64,000 nucleotides of DNA from Terana coerulea (taxonomy: Eukaryota; Basidiomycota; Agaricomycetes; Polyporales; Phanerochaetaceae). The stretch lies in the NCBI GenBank assembly GCA_024811115.1, contig JAKOGH010000721.1:1-64000 (forward strand), read 5' to 3'. The position numbers and the translations under genes are program-made. Under the pieces are notes generated by a model that was given only the letters and a program-made list of their open reading frames with translations, was not told the DNA's origin and did no database searches. Below are positions 1 through 9,015 of the stretch, one piece after another (position 1 is the first letter of the stretch; each line of letters starts with the position of its first letter).

Positions 1-1674
1 TGTACCTAACGCGATTCAACTATTCTCTACATCACAAGCCCTGGAAAGACATGCAAGCCGGGCCTCTGTCCAGGAGGCCGATCATGAGGAGGTAAAGCTC
101 GACAACCGAGACCAAATTTTGCTCAAACCGGAATATTTCGCCATCCGGCCTGTCGAGGCTTCCCATTAAGCGCCTGTTAACGACGACCAAATCCTAATTG
201 AGGTCAATAGCATTGCTATCAGATGACATATTTAGTACAAGTCATTATCAAGTCGTGACCTAGAGAGTTCTAAAAAGCCTCAAGGAATGGAACTACGAGA
301 ACTGCATTACTACTGTTCCGGCAAGATCTATATCCCTACATCAACAACGATCATTTACTTACGACGAATCGACAAATTCATCACGACTTACCATCAGCCG
401 ACACCCCGAGTAAGAAAACGACGAACTAGTCTCTAGAAACTATTTGGCACGCATGTCAATATTTGTCAAAAACTATGTTACGGCTGTGATATGTGTCAGC
501 GGATGAAAATCGCCCACAGCAGCCCTATTGACCATTAATGCCGAACCCTGACCTCACGGGCCATGGGAAATCATTACAATCGACCTCATCACTCAGCCAG
601 AGTCACATTTACATAACGCTATCTGTGTTGTCGTATGTCGACTTATCAAGCGAGCACACTTCTATGCAATCACAAATGAGTTTTCGGCACGGATCTGTCA
701 CAACTATTGTATGACAGAGAGTACCCCTACACGGCTGCCGCTTCAGATCATATCAGATCGAGGAACTCAGTTTGCAGCGGAATTATTCCAGCAATGGTAA
801 GCTACTGCAGATCAACTCGGCAATGTCTACGCATATCATCCATGACGGTCGGTCAAACCGAATGTGTGAATCAAATTCTGGAACAGTATCTTCGGGTGCT
901 ATGGACTACAACCTTGATAACTAGTCTACATTGTTGAGTACAGCGGAGTTCGCGACAATAACCGGGCACACAAATCCGGAGACACCATTCTTCTTGGAAT
1001 ACGGCCGACATCTTCGAGCAGGTCCTACACTAGTCAAGCAGGTCAAAAGCATAGATCTTAACGACATCATGAAATAGTGACATTGAAGCCCAAGAGCAGG
1101 CGAAAGCTGCTCTAACTTTAGCTGCTGAGCGTATTAAATGGTACTACAACCAGGCTCCGTGAACGTGCCGCTCAAAGTCAAGACAAAGTACTTATCAACC
1201 TGCGGGATTACCAGACTACGAACGTGCATTGAACCCACAGTACGAGGGACCGCTCGAAATTATCGAACAGTTGTCCGCTGTCACCTTTAAGGCTAAATGC
1301 CACCACGCTACCAAGCTATGCATCCAGTATTCCACGCCAGCAAGCTAGCCACTTATAACGATCCTTCCATACCAGGACAGAAACCACTCGCGCCTAAGCC
1401 AGTCATGGTTAAAGGACAAAGAGGGAAGTTGAGAAGATCTTGCAACACCGCAAACGCAAGAAAACTCAATACCCTGGTCCAATTGGAAAGGATTCGGACG
1501 CGATGAAGTCACTGAAGACGAGGACAACGTCAAGAACGCTAAGAAAGCAGTTTAAGACTACCTCAAGTTGAACCGACAAGCCGCACAAACGATTGAGTTC
1601 AAGAAGACGTCACACTTCACTACTACAACGGGACTCCACGCCTTCAAGTCAAACTCATCGGGTCAAACCCCTAC

Positions 1675-1985
1675 ACGAATCTCCCCGCGAAGCAGCCGGA
1701 CTTACACTGCATGCCTATCAGAAACACACAGTTAAATCCAACTCGAGAACAACAGTGCCTATCGGCATTAAAGTTAAATTACCGAGTGGAACTTACGGCC
1801 GAATTATATCTTGCAACTGACTTTCCAACGAAAGAATTGGAAGCAATCACCAAAGTGATCGACCGCGACTACAAAGACGAGCACAAGTAACCCTTGTAAA
1901 CACCAGCGACATCGACTTTACAGTTCAAATTGGCGATCAGGTAGCCCAGCTTATCATCGAACGGATTGCGATGGATATCAAGTAA
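1675..1985 (+). pseudogene. dUTPase domain remnant at the end of the gypsy polyprotein
   Basis: The first part reads SPREAAGLTLHA, then VPIGIKVKLPSGTYGRI, matching dUTPase motif I (AxGxDLxA) and the strand leading into the GxYGRIxxRSG motif. After a break the other frames continue with KVIDRDYKDE (the conserved VIDxDYRGE block), then NTSDIDFTVQIGDQ and VAQLIIERI, which match the trimer-core and C-terminal motifs. The RSG part of motif III is lost (ISCN then stop), and at least two frame changes are needed. dUTPase removes dUTP and limits uracil in newly made cDNA. Its position after the chromodomain and before the LTR shows that it belongs to the retroelement rather than to a host gene. Confidence 0.8.
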
Positions 1986-2042
1986 TCGGACTACGATAAA
2001 TTGGCAAAATTCTCAACGAAGCTCGAACCCGAGGAGGGGTAA

Positions 2043-2570
2043 TGTCATAAATTTCCCTCAGCGCTAGTCTACAGCGCTTAGAGTGTAACATCAAGTCACG
2101 GGACATGTTACCCAGTCATCACAACAGCGTTACAAGATGCTAATCAGTTGGCCACGCGACGACGCACATGCCTCATACGGACATAGGATCATGGACTCGG
2201 TTCTGGATTTGTTCTAGACTATGACCTCACTATAAGGTCAATATGACATCGTGTACTGGTAGTGTACAGTAGCTAGATTAGGACATCTAGATAGTGTTGA
2301 TGCTAGCATGATAGCTAGGTCAGGATCCGATAAGGGAGTTAGAGTGGCGATATGCTCTGTGAGCCTTAGTCATGGATCACCTGACTGTATCAGTCAGCAC
2401 ATAGTATCGGAGGTCTTAGATAGTGCCTGGGGTCCCTCTACACATGTATATAAAGAGGCTGGTTTGAGGGCTAACACTCCGACTCAATAGCATCATTGAT
2501 TCATATCTCCTCTACTCGCTTTACTCAAAGTCCCCTGCTCTCCCCAACCCCTCCAAGCATTCCTAGCAGG
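2043..2570 (+). repeat. 3' LTR of the gypsy element (left edge firm, right edge uncertain)
   Basis: It begins TGTCATAAATTTC immediately after the polypurine tract. A TATA-like TATATAAAG lies near 2446, followed by a pyrimidine-rich stretch, as expected for an LTR promoter and R/U5 region. The exact 3' edge is not determinable because the second LTR is outside the window. The copia gag remnant starts at about 2563. Confidence 0.6.
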
Positions 2571-3372
2571 TGAGTATTAGAGTTTTGTGATAGGCAAAAG
2601 CAAAAATGAGGATGTTAGTAACCTCCTCAGCATCGAGAGTGACTCCAATGGCCTTGAGCTTTGATACAAGAGTCATGATGTCTGTGACATAAGTGATGAT
2701 TGGCTTGGAGGTGTCATAAACATACATATATAGCTGACACTTCAGCATAATGCAATTTGCGTGCCCACTGCACTAGTAGATGCTGAACAGTGCAGCTCAA
2801 GCCTCTGAAGCAGCCCAAGCCTCTGAAGCAGCGGTGCAGTCCCAGATGTGGATTGTTTGGCTCTGCTCCACAGCCAGCCTGATAGCAGTAAGACCTTCCT
2901 CCGAACACCAATCCCATTGTGCTCAACTCTTTGCGTCTGTCTCCAGCAGCTGCGTCAGCATACTCTTCACCACTGGCCAAGTAAATGGACTTGAGTAGCG
3001 GAAGATCATCTGCATTCCGAACTGCCAATTATAGAAGTTCTCTTCATTGAGCTTGGGGATAGATGCAATGAGTGAGTTGACATTGGTGGAATGAGTTTGG
3101 GAATGGGAGAAGGAGCGCTGCGAAGAGTGCGAGAATTGACCGAAATGAAATAAGTGTGAGAGTTCTAAGAAAAATGAGTGGTGCTGCAACTTTGTTTAAG
3201 CCTGGGGGCTGGAGCTTATAATCTATTTGAGGTATATAAGTAAATGAAGAGGTGGATTCAATGACAACAAGATGGATGTAGCATACAGCGGATGTGTCTA
3301 CAAGAATAAGGTTTGCACCAATCGGCATTGTCTGGGCTTGGTAGCAAGATGCTCAAATATCGAATTCCAACA
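2563..3372 (-). mobile_element. Truncated, inverted Ty1/copia element (LTR plus gag start)
   Basis: On the minus strand, IPKLNEENFYNWQFGMQM is the usual start of copia-type Gag (UBN2/DUF4219 family: 'L..eNf..W'). Further on, LVSKLKAIGVTLDAEEVTNIL matches the later UBN2 helix pair. The two pieces are in different frames with a stop-containing insert between them, so the gene is broken. Upstream on the same strand lies a candidate LTR. The gag is cut off at about 2563, where the gypsy LTR begins, so protease, integrase and RT are missing. The orientation is opposite to the gypsy element. Confidence 0.7.
3230..3372 (-). repeat. Candidate copia 5' LTR
   Basis: Read on the minus strand it starts TGTTGGAATTCGATATTTG, the common start of Ty1/copia LTRs. 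An internal TATATA lies near 3233-3238, about 50 bp before the pyrimidine-rich leader of gag. No partner LTR is in the window, so the inner edge is a guess. Confidence 0.45.
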
Positions 3373-3768
3373 GTACAGCAGTCACAATATTCAGCGCTCG
3401 TTTGATGTTTTCCTCTAGTCTCTAGACAAACCTTATTATAAGACAATGATAGTTGATTGTCTGTATATATAAGGTCTGTTCTAATTGGAAGTGCTTTGTG
3501 AGGGAGTCTCCATATTATCATTTTGGAAAACTCAACTGCTCTCAAAATTGGCCATTTCCCTTCACAGTTGGCAAGTAAATAAACCAAAAGGATACCAATC
3601 AATAGCCACTTCTACTGCAATCTGGGCAGTGGCATTCTGCGGCTTTCTAATAGTGGTGAAGCAGCAGTGCAGTGCTGAAGGCAGCCTTGGTCCATTACTC
3701 ACCCATATGTGGGCCTCCCAAAAGGCATTACAGGGACTTTCTGCTAGGGTGCCTCTAATTGGAACAGA
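3373..3768. other. AT-rich spacer between copia LTR and TPR relic
   Basis: About 400 bp with only short ORFs and no recognisable protein similarity. It is probably decayed repeat sequence. I see no RNA gene or clear inverted repeat here. Confidence 0.4.
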
Positions 3769-4020
3769 CTAGTTTTCCTCTGCCTCGTTGAACCAGCCAA
3801 AATGAGTGAGAGCTTTGCCCAATGTGTTGTAGGAGACAGCAGTACTGATATTGCCTATCTTAATAGAGGCAAGCTTCATTTCCAAAGCTTGCTTATGCGC
3901 TTTAGCTGCTTCTTCGTAGTCTTCTTGCCTTACAAGGGCGAGACCTTGCTGGTTTAAGTTCTTGCCATCTTCAAGATTAGCAGCAAAGTTTACGCCAGCT
4001 GGACCAGAGAGCAAGTGCAT
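3769..4020 (-). pseudogene. TPR-family gene fragment (copy A)
   Basis: An ORF starting at an ATG at 4018-4020 contains KNLNQQGLALVRQEDYEEAA followed by KAHKQALEMKLASI and AVSYNTLGKALTHFG. This is the same TPR unit as in the longer relic at 4650-5719 (TEGMSLYAQAQALEKSGDFE, VKLHKQALSLKLADFG, AASYNRLEEALTQLG). It stops at 'NEAEEN' where the family would continue with the rest of the repeat and a C-terminal half. It is therefore a truncated paralogue on the same strand, probably from a tandem duplication followed by decay. Similar TPR proteins, often with a MYND zinc finger, are expanded in Agaricomycetes. Confidence 0.55.
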
Positions 4021-4649
4021 GAGTGACGAAGGTGGACATGTCAGCCATATTGACAATGAGTAGGTGTTTAGGCTTCTGAGTTGCCCCAACTAGGGCTTAT
4101 ATACGCTAAGCATATTTGTCTGTGTTTGGGTTCTGCCCTGTGGTAAGTACAAAAAGATGAGACCAAGGCAGAGTCCGCCAAAAGTGGTTTACACATTGCA
4201 GAACATGACTAAAAAAGGATGCCTGTGCTATAGCCGGCAGGTCAAGTTGAAATGATCGAACAAAAGTATAGTGGCATTTACAGACTTCTCCCACTCGATC
4301 AATACCCCTATCCCACACATTTTAACCATTGAGTCAGGGCCAAAGCAGCGCTGCATAATCTGGATTCTTCTGGGACAAAGATAGGATCATTGTGTTCCGA
4401 GTCAGAATAGATGGTATACTACCAGAAAAATGAGGTGACAGTATTTCTTAAGTATAACTGTAAAATCTCTGAGAGTGAGTTTATTCAGTGTGTCTTGCAG
4501 TATCTCTTGTGACGTCTCCAGTCTGATGTCTAGAGCAGCGCATCAACTAAACAGAAGACTTCTCCTGTTTGAACAACTGTACCTGGCAGGTTTTGGAACA
4601 GTATAATATAATCTGAGCGACAAAAATATAAGACAACTGGGATCTTGTG
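4021..4649. other. Spacer between the two TPR relics
   Basis: Contains short ORFs without recognisable similarity. It may hold decayed upstream parts of copy A or downstream parts of the second copy. Nothing more can be supported. Confidence 0.4.
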
Positions 4650-4900
4650 TCAAGCAGACAAGAACATTCGTACCTTGCAACAAGAACAATATGAAAGCCT
4701 GTCGATAGAATAGCAGGCCACAGAAGAGCACTTCAAGGAAGAATGAGACGCAGCAGGAGCATCAAGCAAGAACAGCAGCAAACCTTCAGCGTAACCACAA
4801 ACCACCTTGTCAGGCACACCTTGCAGTCTCGTTTCCCTAGCTTTGGACAGGTTGCCCTTCATCTCGTACACGATAGCAAGGTTTTCACAGTAGTAGCCCC

Positions 4901-4935
4901 AGGGGGAGGCACGATTGCAAGCGCTGATATCGACT
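4901..4935 (+). repeat. Left terminal inverted repeat of the hAT-like element
   Basis: 35 bp, perfectly complementary to 5340-5374. It starts AGGGGGAGGCACG and ends GATATCGACT. Confidence 0.85.
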
Positions 4936-5339
4936 CCTAAGAGCGCCTGTATAGGACCCCTGTAGACTACGTAGCACAGAGGACTGCAGCAGAGCTGCAA
5001 GATACAAGTCGTGGGCTTGTGAAGAAGCAATACATGATTACTTTTCAGGATATTCAGTTTTCAGAATCCACACCTGGTTCATTTTCCCCTGCTTTTGAGC
5101 GCAAGGCATATAACTTGAGTTCAAAGTAAGTAAATTCGAGTCAGACGTAAAGATCGCAGGTAGAAAAAGGCCCTGGTTACTTCCATAGAGATAATTAAAT
5201 GCCTCATAGTCCAGAGTAGTGACTCCCTACAATACGAGCTCCTTTCAGACATATACGAGCAAGCCTGCTCGTTTCCCTCCTGGCTCAGCGAGCGCTAAGG
5301 TGGATAGGACCCCGAGAACCGGGGCAGGCCATGGGAGCA

Positions 5340-5374
5340 AGTCGATATCAGCGCTTGCAATCGTGCCTCCCCCT
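5340..5374 (-). repeat. Right terminal inverted repeat of the hAT-like element
   Basis: Exact reverse complement of 4901-4935. It is followed by CG and then the second copy of the target duplication AGTAGCCC at 5377-5384. Confidence 0.85.
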
Positions 5375-5990
5375 CGAGTAGCCCTGATCAAAGTCGGGAC
5401 CGAGACTCATCGCAATGGGTATAGCCTTCTTGATACTTTCCTCCACTTCGTCTAAACGGCCTAGCTGCGTGAGGGCCTCCTCCAGCCTGTTATACGAAGC
5501 AGCAGTAGTGATGTTAGTGGCTCCAAAGTCTGCAAGCTTGAGACTCAAGGCTTGCTTGTGAAGTTTGACTGCGCCCTCGAAATCGCCGCTTTTCTCAAGA
5601 GCTTGAGCCTGGGCATACAGCGACATGCCCTCCGTAGCGGCTCTCGTTTGTGCAGCGTTTGGTGCGACGGTCATTTGAGCATCAAAACCATGCAAATTGA
5701 GCCTAGTAGTGTTGTTCATCGTAACGCGAGTAGTGAGAAAGTGCTGAGCTGCAAAGGCGACGTGGCACAGAGCTCGAACACGTTGTGGGCTTGTCGTTGG
5801 CAAACCAACTTGCCGCATTGGGACTTTGAGAGGCTGGGCCTTGTTTGGCTGTATTTGCCGTCTGGGCGGGAGTGCTTTGGCGGTGACGCCGGCGAGGTGT
5901 GCGTTGCACTTACCCTTGTCTTGACTTTGCGAATCATTCTCAATCCTTGTCCATACACCCCTCTCCTTTGCCTCACCGCTCGACGCCAGG

Positions 5991-8485
5991 ATGGCGTCCT
6001 CCTCCTCCTCATCTCCAGAACTTCCTCTGTCTCGCTCAGCCGGCAACAAGAACTCATCATCGACCATCGAGGCAAGGCTCCACGAAGTTCTCGAGGATTT
6101 ATCAAGGTCAGCGCACTTGATGTAACGCCTTCCATATGCTGAAACGAGTACTAGTCGCTTCATCCTCAACCTTCCAGAGGTAGAGCTTGCGTCATTAGAG
6201 CGTGTGTGCTTCCAAGTTGAACAAGCGTAAGTTCCGCATGGCTCCTCTCGGAAGTCTCCTCGGGTCTGACAAGCTTTCTAGACACTGGTATTATGAAGAC
6301 TTCGTCCGAGAACAAGACTCCTCCCTTCCCACGATGACTCTGAAGAAATTTTCGCATAGTCTCTTCCACGTTTGCCCGCTGCTTAGCCACTGGGGGGACG
6401 ATCATGAGCAGACCTTCCAGAGCTTTATGGCTTACAAGACCCGAGTCCCTGTATGTGGCGCCATCATGTTAAATGAAACATGGGACAAGGTCGGTTACGG
6501 TTCTGAACCCTGTTAGTGCCACTCACTCAGGTCATTACAGTGTTTGCTCGTGAAGGGCTGGAAGGCCACCTCGGCATGGAGTTTCCCGAAGGGCAAGATA
6601 AACGAGCAGGAGCCTCGATGGCGTTGTGCGATACGAGAAGTATGTGCTATACATATAATCCATTTCCACCGCACTCAACGAAGAGCAGGTACTCGAGGAG
6701 ACGGGCTACGATTTGGAGGATCAAATCAACCCCGACGACGTCGTTGAGTTGTCTATCCGGGATCAGTCGTTGTCGCTTTACATTGTGCCCAATGTACCGG
6801 AAGACTTCGCCTTCAAGACACGAACTCGGAAAGAGATCAGCGTGAGCAATCAGGGTCGTCGTTGATATTGTTTCCAAACTAAGGAATTTTCACAGCAAAT
6901 TGCGTGGTTTCGGTTGACCGACCTCCCAACATGGAGGCGCAACAAAACCGTTCCGGGGAAATTCTATCTCATAACACCATTCATAGGGTACGTGTGCCTT
7001 CGTAGCCGCTCTTCAAGACAGCAAGCTGACTGTCTTACAGGGCGCTAAGGGCCTTTCTTCGCGAACGGAAACCACGAGACCTCAATCGGCGATCTCGTAG
7101 ACGGTCCAATTTACCTGCGGAGGCCGATCAGCACATATCCAGCGGAGAAGATGGCCACCTCGAAGTCGATGCGCAAGATTTCGCAGCCACATCGCAAGAG
7201 TCCAGCTCACAATCATCCGCTGATCAGGGCGATCCGCAGACACCATCTCCCCTCTACCCCGAGCCTGTTGTGCATAATGTTGCCGCTGGCACCAACGCAG
7301 TCACTGCAGTGAACTTGGACGTAGTGGACCCCCATTTCGCGCGGCTACTGACCTCCCTGTCACTTTCTGCCTCGGCCATGTTGGTGAATGAGGTGCCGAA
7401 GAGTGCGCACAATGTACCCACACCTCGTTCAGAAGAACACGCAGAGACGTTGGTCAAGCCGACCCAGCTTTCCTCGCGTTCCCCTTCCCGGTCTGGTACA
7501 ATTAGACCCACGCGCGCGCCTTCCGCGGCTCCGACAGTTTCACCTACCCCTTCATCTGCTCATCGCCGACAACCTTCAGCCAACCAAGTGTCGGCTCCGC
7601 CAATGCTGAACCCGTCTAGCTCTGATCCCGCCTCACTACCCCTGACCAATGGAAAGGACAACTTCAACAGGTCTGGCGGAATTACTCGACGATCGATTGC
7701 TGACATCTCTCCATACCTCCAACGAGCTTCTGCAACGCCCGCTATCGGCAAGCAAATGAAGTACATATCTATGCTCGAGAACGTCGCCAAGGAGTCCGAA
7801 AGGATGACGCCGAAACTGGAGCGTCAGGTCTTGGCAATGAACAGGGGTTCTCTCCCTATCCATCAACAAACTGGCATGCCAATCACCTCGCACTCTATGT
7901 ACGGAACCCGCGAGGAGTCTCCTGTGATTTATTCATCCGGTCCAGGACCCTCCGCAAACGCACCAGGACTCGCCGATCCTCAGATGCTGGCATCTTTCAA
8001 CTCATTGCCCTTGGGTCCTTCTCAAGATCCATTTGTTGTACGACCACACACAAGTAACGCAGTAACTACATATGCACCTTACCTACCCCCGCTACACGCC
8101 CTAATTTCCTAGAACATCAAGTACCTTACATGATGCCTAATACCGGTAATCAACCCCGGCCTGCCCCCGCCATCGGTTCATACCCACTACCTCTTTCTGC
8201 AGTCCAGATGCCGGGTCCTTCGTTCCCTCCCCAGCAGGCGTTCCCTCAACCTCGCGCATACCCTAGCCTAGGCAATCTGCGCCTAGCCCCACCGCAACAG
8301 TTCTTGCCGCAGATGGAACACCATGAACCTCCCCCCTCTCCGCGCCGGCTGTATCGCCTACGTTCGGCTTCCCTGTTCGCGCCAATCCGGCGAACAACGC
8401 TCACCTCCTCTCCATCCTGAATGCTCCTGCCGCTCCCCGCCCACCTAACGGGGCTTCTGCTTTCCTCAACGTTGGCGCACGATGA
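5991..8485 (+). CDS. DCP2: mRNA-decapping enzyme subunit 2 (Dcp2)
   Basis: Catalytic subunit of the cytoplasmic decapping complex, which removes m7GDP from mRNA 5' ends with Dcp1 and Edc3 in P-bodies. Exons: 5991-6106, 6155-6226, 6282-6489, 6541-6639, 6689-6841, 6896-6987, 7041-8053 and 8113-8485; introns are 48-59 nt. The N-terminal regulatory domain reads EVLEDLS, then SRFILNLPE, ELASLERVCFQVEQAHWYYE and YKTRVPVCGAIMLN. The Nudix box is complete at about residues 149-171 (G-x5-E-x7-REVLEETGY). Box B follows (FRLTDLPTWRRNKTVPGKF...PFIG). The long low-complexity tail is Ser/Pro-rich. Near the end, HLLSILNAPA resembles the helical leucine-rich motif that binds Edc3, but it lies in another frame from position about 8336, after a C6 run (8331-8336). 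One extra C would join the frames; otherwise the protein stops at 8420. Confidence 0.93.
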
Positions 8486-9015
8486 TTGTTTATTCGGACA
8501 TCCTCACCTCGGCAATTACACTGTAGCATGAGTTCATGGTCGTTTCCCGTCGCTATCGCTTTCCTCGCGTGTTTATTCTTACTCTCCCTTCCTACACTGT
8601 ACTGTCTCCGTCCTCTCGCTGTCTCCGGTTCTCTGCTTCATTGTTCCGTGCAGGTTTGAGTATGATGCACACATTCTTTAGTATCTTGTCATCCTTGTCT
8701 ATCACCGGCCGCTCAACGTAACACCTGATCCTCGTACGTGCATCAGACTTCCGGCCCCTAGTCTAGTCTTTCCTATACGTATCGCTCCCTCCCCTCGATA
8801 TATCCCCTGAAATCTCGGTAGTCTGTAGCCTCACCTAGTCCGTCGTAGCGTTCTGTTGTACTCAACTTTAAATCCACACATTCGTTACTTCCAACTCGGT
8901 TCTGATCGCTGGGGGTGTATGGTACTCTTCGCGGACGGATAAGAAGGTCAAGGCAAAGTTTGTTACAGCGTAATTTCCTAGTGAAGATGAAAACCGCGAA
9001 GTGCGCGAATACATG
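8486..9015. other. Convergent 3' region between DCP2 and the FAD oxidase
   Basis: Pyrimidine-rich and T-rich sequence that probably holds both 3' UTRs. Only one short ORF (8536-8721) without similarity. No RNA gene or repeat seen. Confidence 0.5.

Larger units (their letters stand above)
1..2570 (+). mobile_element. Degenerate Ty3/gypsy LTR retrotransposon, chromovirus-like with dUTPase, 3' half
   Basis: Translating all three forward frames gives collinear pieces of a gypsy Pol C-terminus broken by stops and frameshifts. The RNaseH-integrase linker (DNRDQILLKPEYF) lies near 100-150. The integrase core follows, with a segment near 560-640 and ISDRGTQFAAELFQQW near 747-797, then VGQTECVNQILEQYLR near 850-895. 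An EYGRHLRAGPTLVKQ piece is near 997-1040, and the 'HPVFHASKL' C-terminal motif near 1326. A chromodomain-like stretch (KGFGRDEV...DNVKNAKKAV) lies near 1485-1555 and a dUTPase domain at 1675-1985. A purine tract (GAGGAGGGG) sits directly before an LTR beginning TGTCA at 2043. The 5' part lies outside the window. Family knowledge: gypsy integrases carry such C-terminal chromodomains, and dUTPase-bearing Metaviridae have been described in Phanerochaete chrysosporium. The element cannot encode working proteins as it stands. Confidence 0.85.
4900..5376. mobile_element. Non-autonomous hAT-like DNA transposon (MITE) inside the TPR gene
   Basis: The element is 477 bp. The left end begins CAGGGGGAGGC; the right end is CTCCCCCTCG, so the outermost 2-3 bases are imperfect. 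The terminal inverted repeats are perfect over 35 bp (4901-4935 against 5340-5374). It is flanked by the direct repeat AGTAGCCC (4892-4899 and 5377-5384). An 8-bp target duplication and a CAGGG-type terminus are hallmarks of the hAT superfamily. There is no transposase ORF; the interior is AT-richer than the flanks and has no recognisable coding capacity. It must have been moved by a transposase encoded elsewhere. Confidence 0.82.
4650..5719 (-). pseudogene. TPR protein gene disrupted by a hAT-like insertion (copy B)
   Basis: The gene starts at the ATG at 5717-5719 (MNNTTRLNLHGFDAQM). It carries a TPR-like unit with conserved LHKQALSLKLADFG and ASYNRLEEALTQLGRLDE, ending at SLGPDFDQGY. There the frame runs into a 477-bp insertion (4900-5376). 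On the far side the same frame resumes as YCENLAIVYEMKGNLSKARE, then TRLQGVPDKVVCG, and ends in a Cys-rich tail (CSSVAC...CSCC) with a stop at 4650-4652. Removing the insert and one copy of the 8-bp duplication joins the halves exactly in frame. The family's usual C-terminal MYND finger is not clearly preserved. The gene is divergent from DCP2, 271 bp away. Function is unknown; TPRs generally mediate protein contacts. Confidence 0.75.

Noticed and set aside
5348..6169. Longer 273-codon start for the TPR gene (ATG at 6169)
   Set aside because: The extension runs antisense through DCP2 exon 1 and has no family similarity; the ATG at 5719 directly precedes the conserved part.
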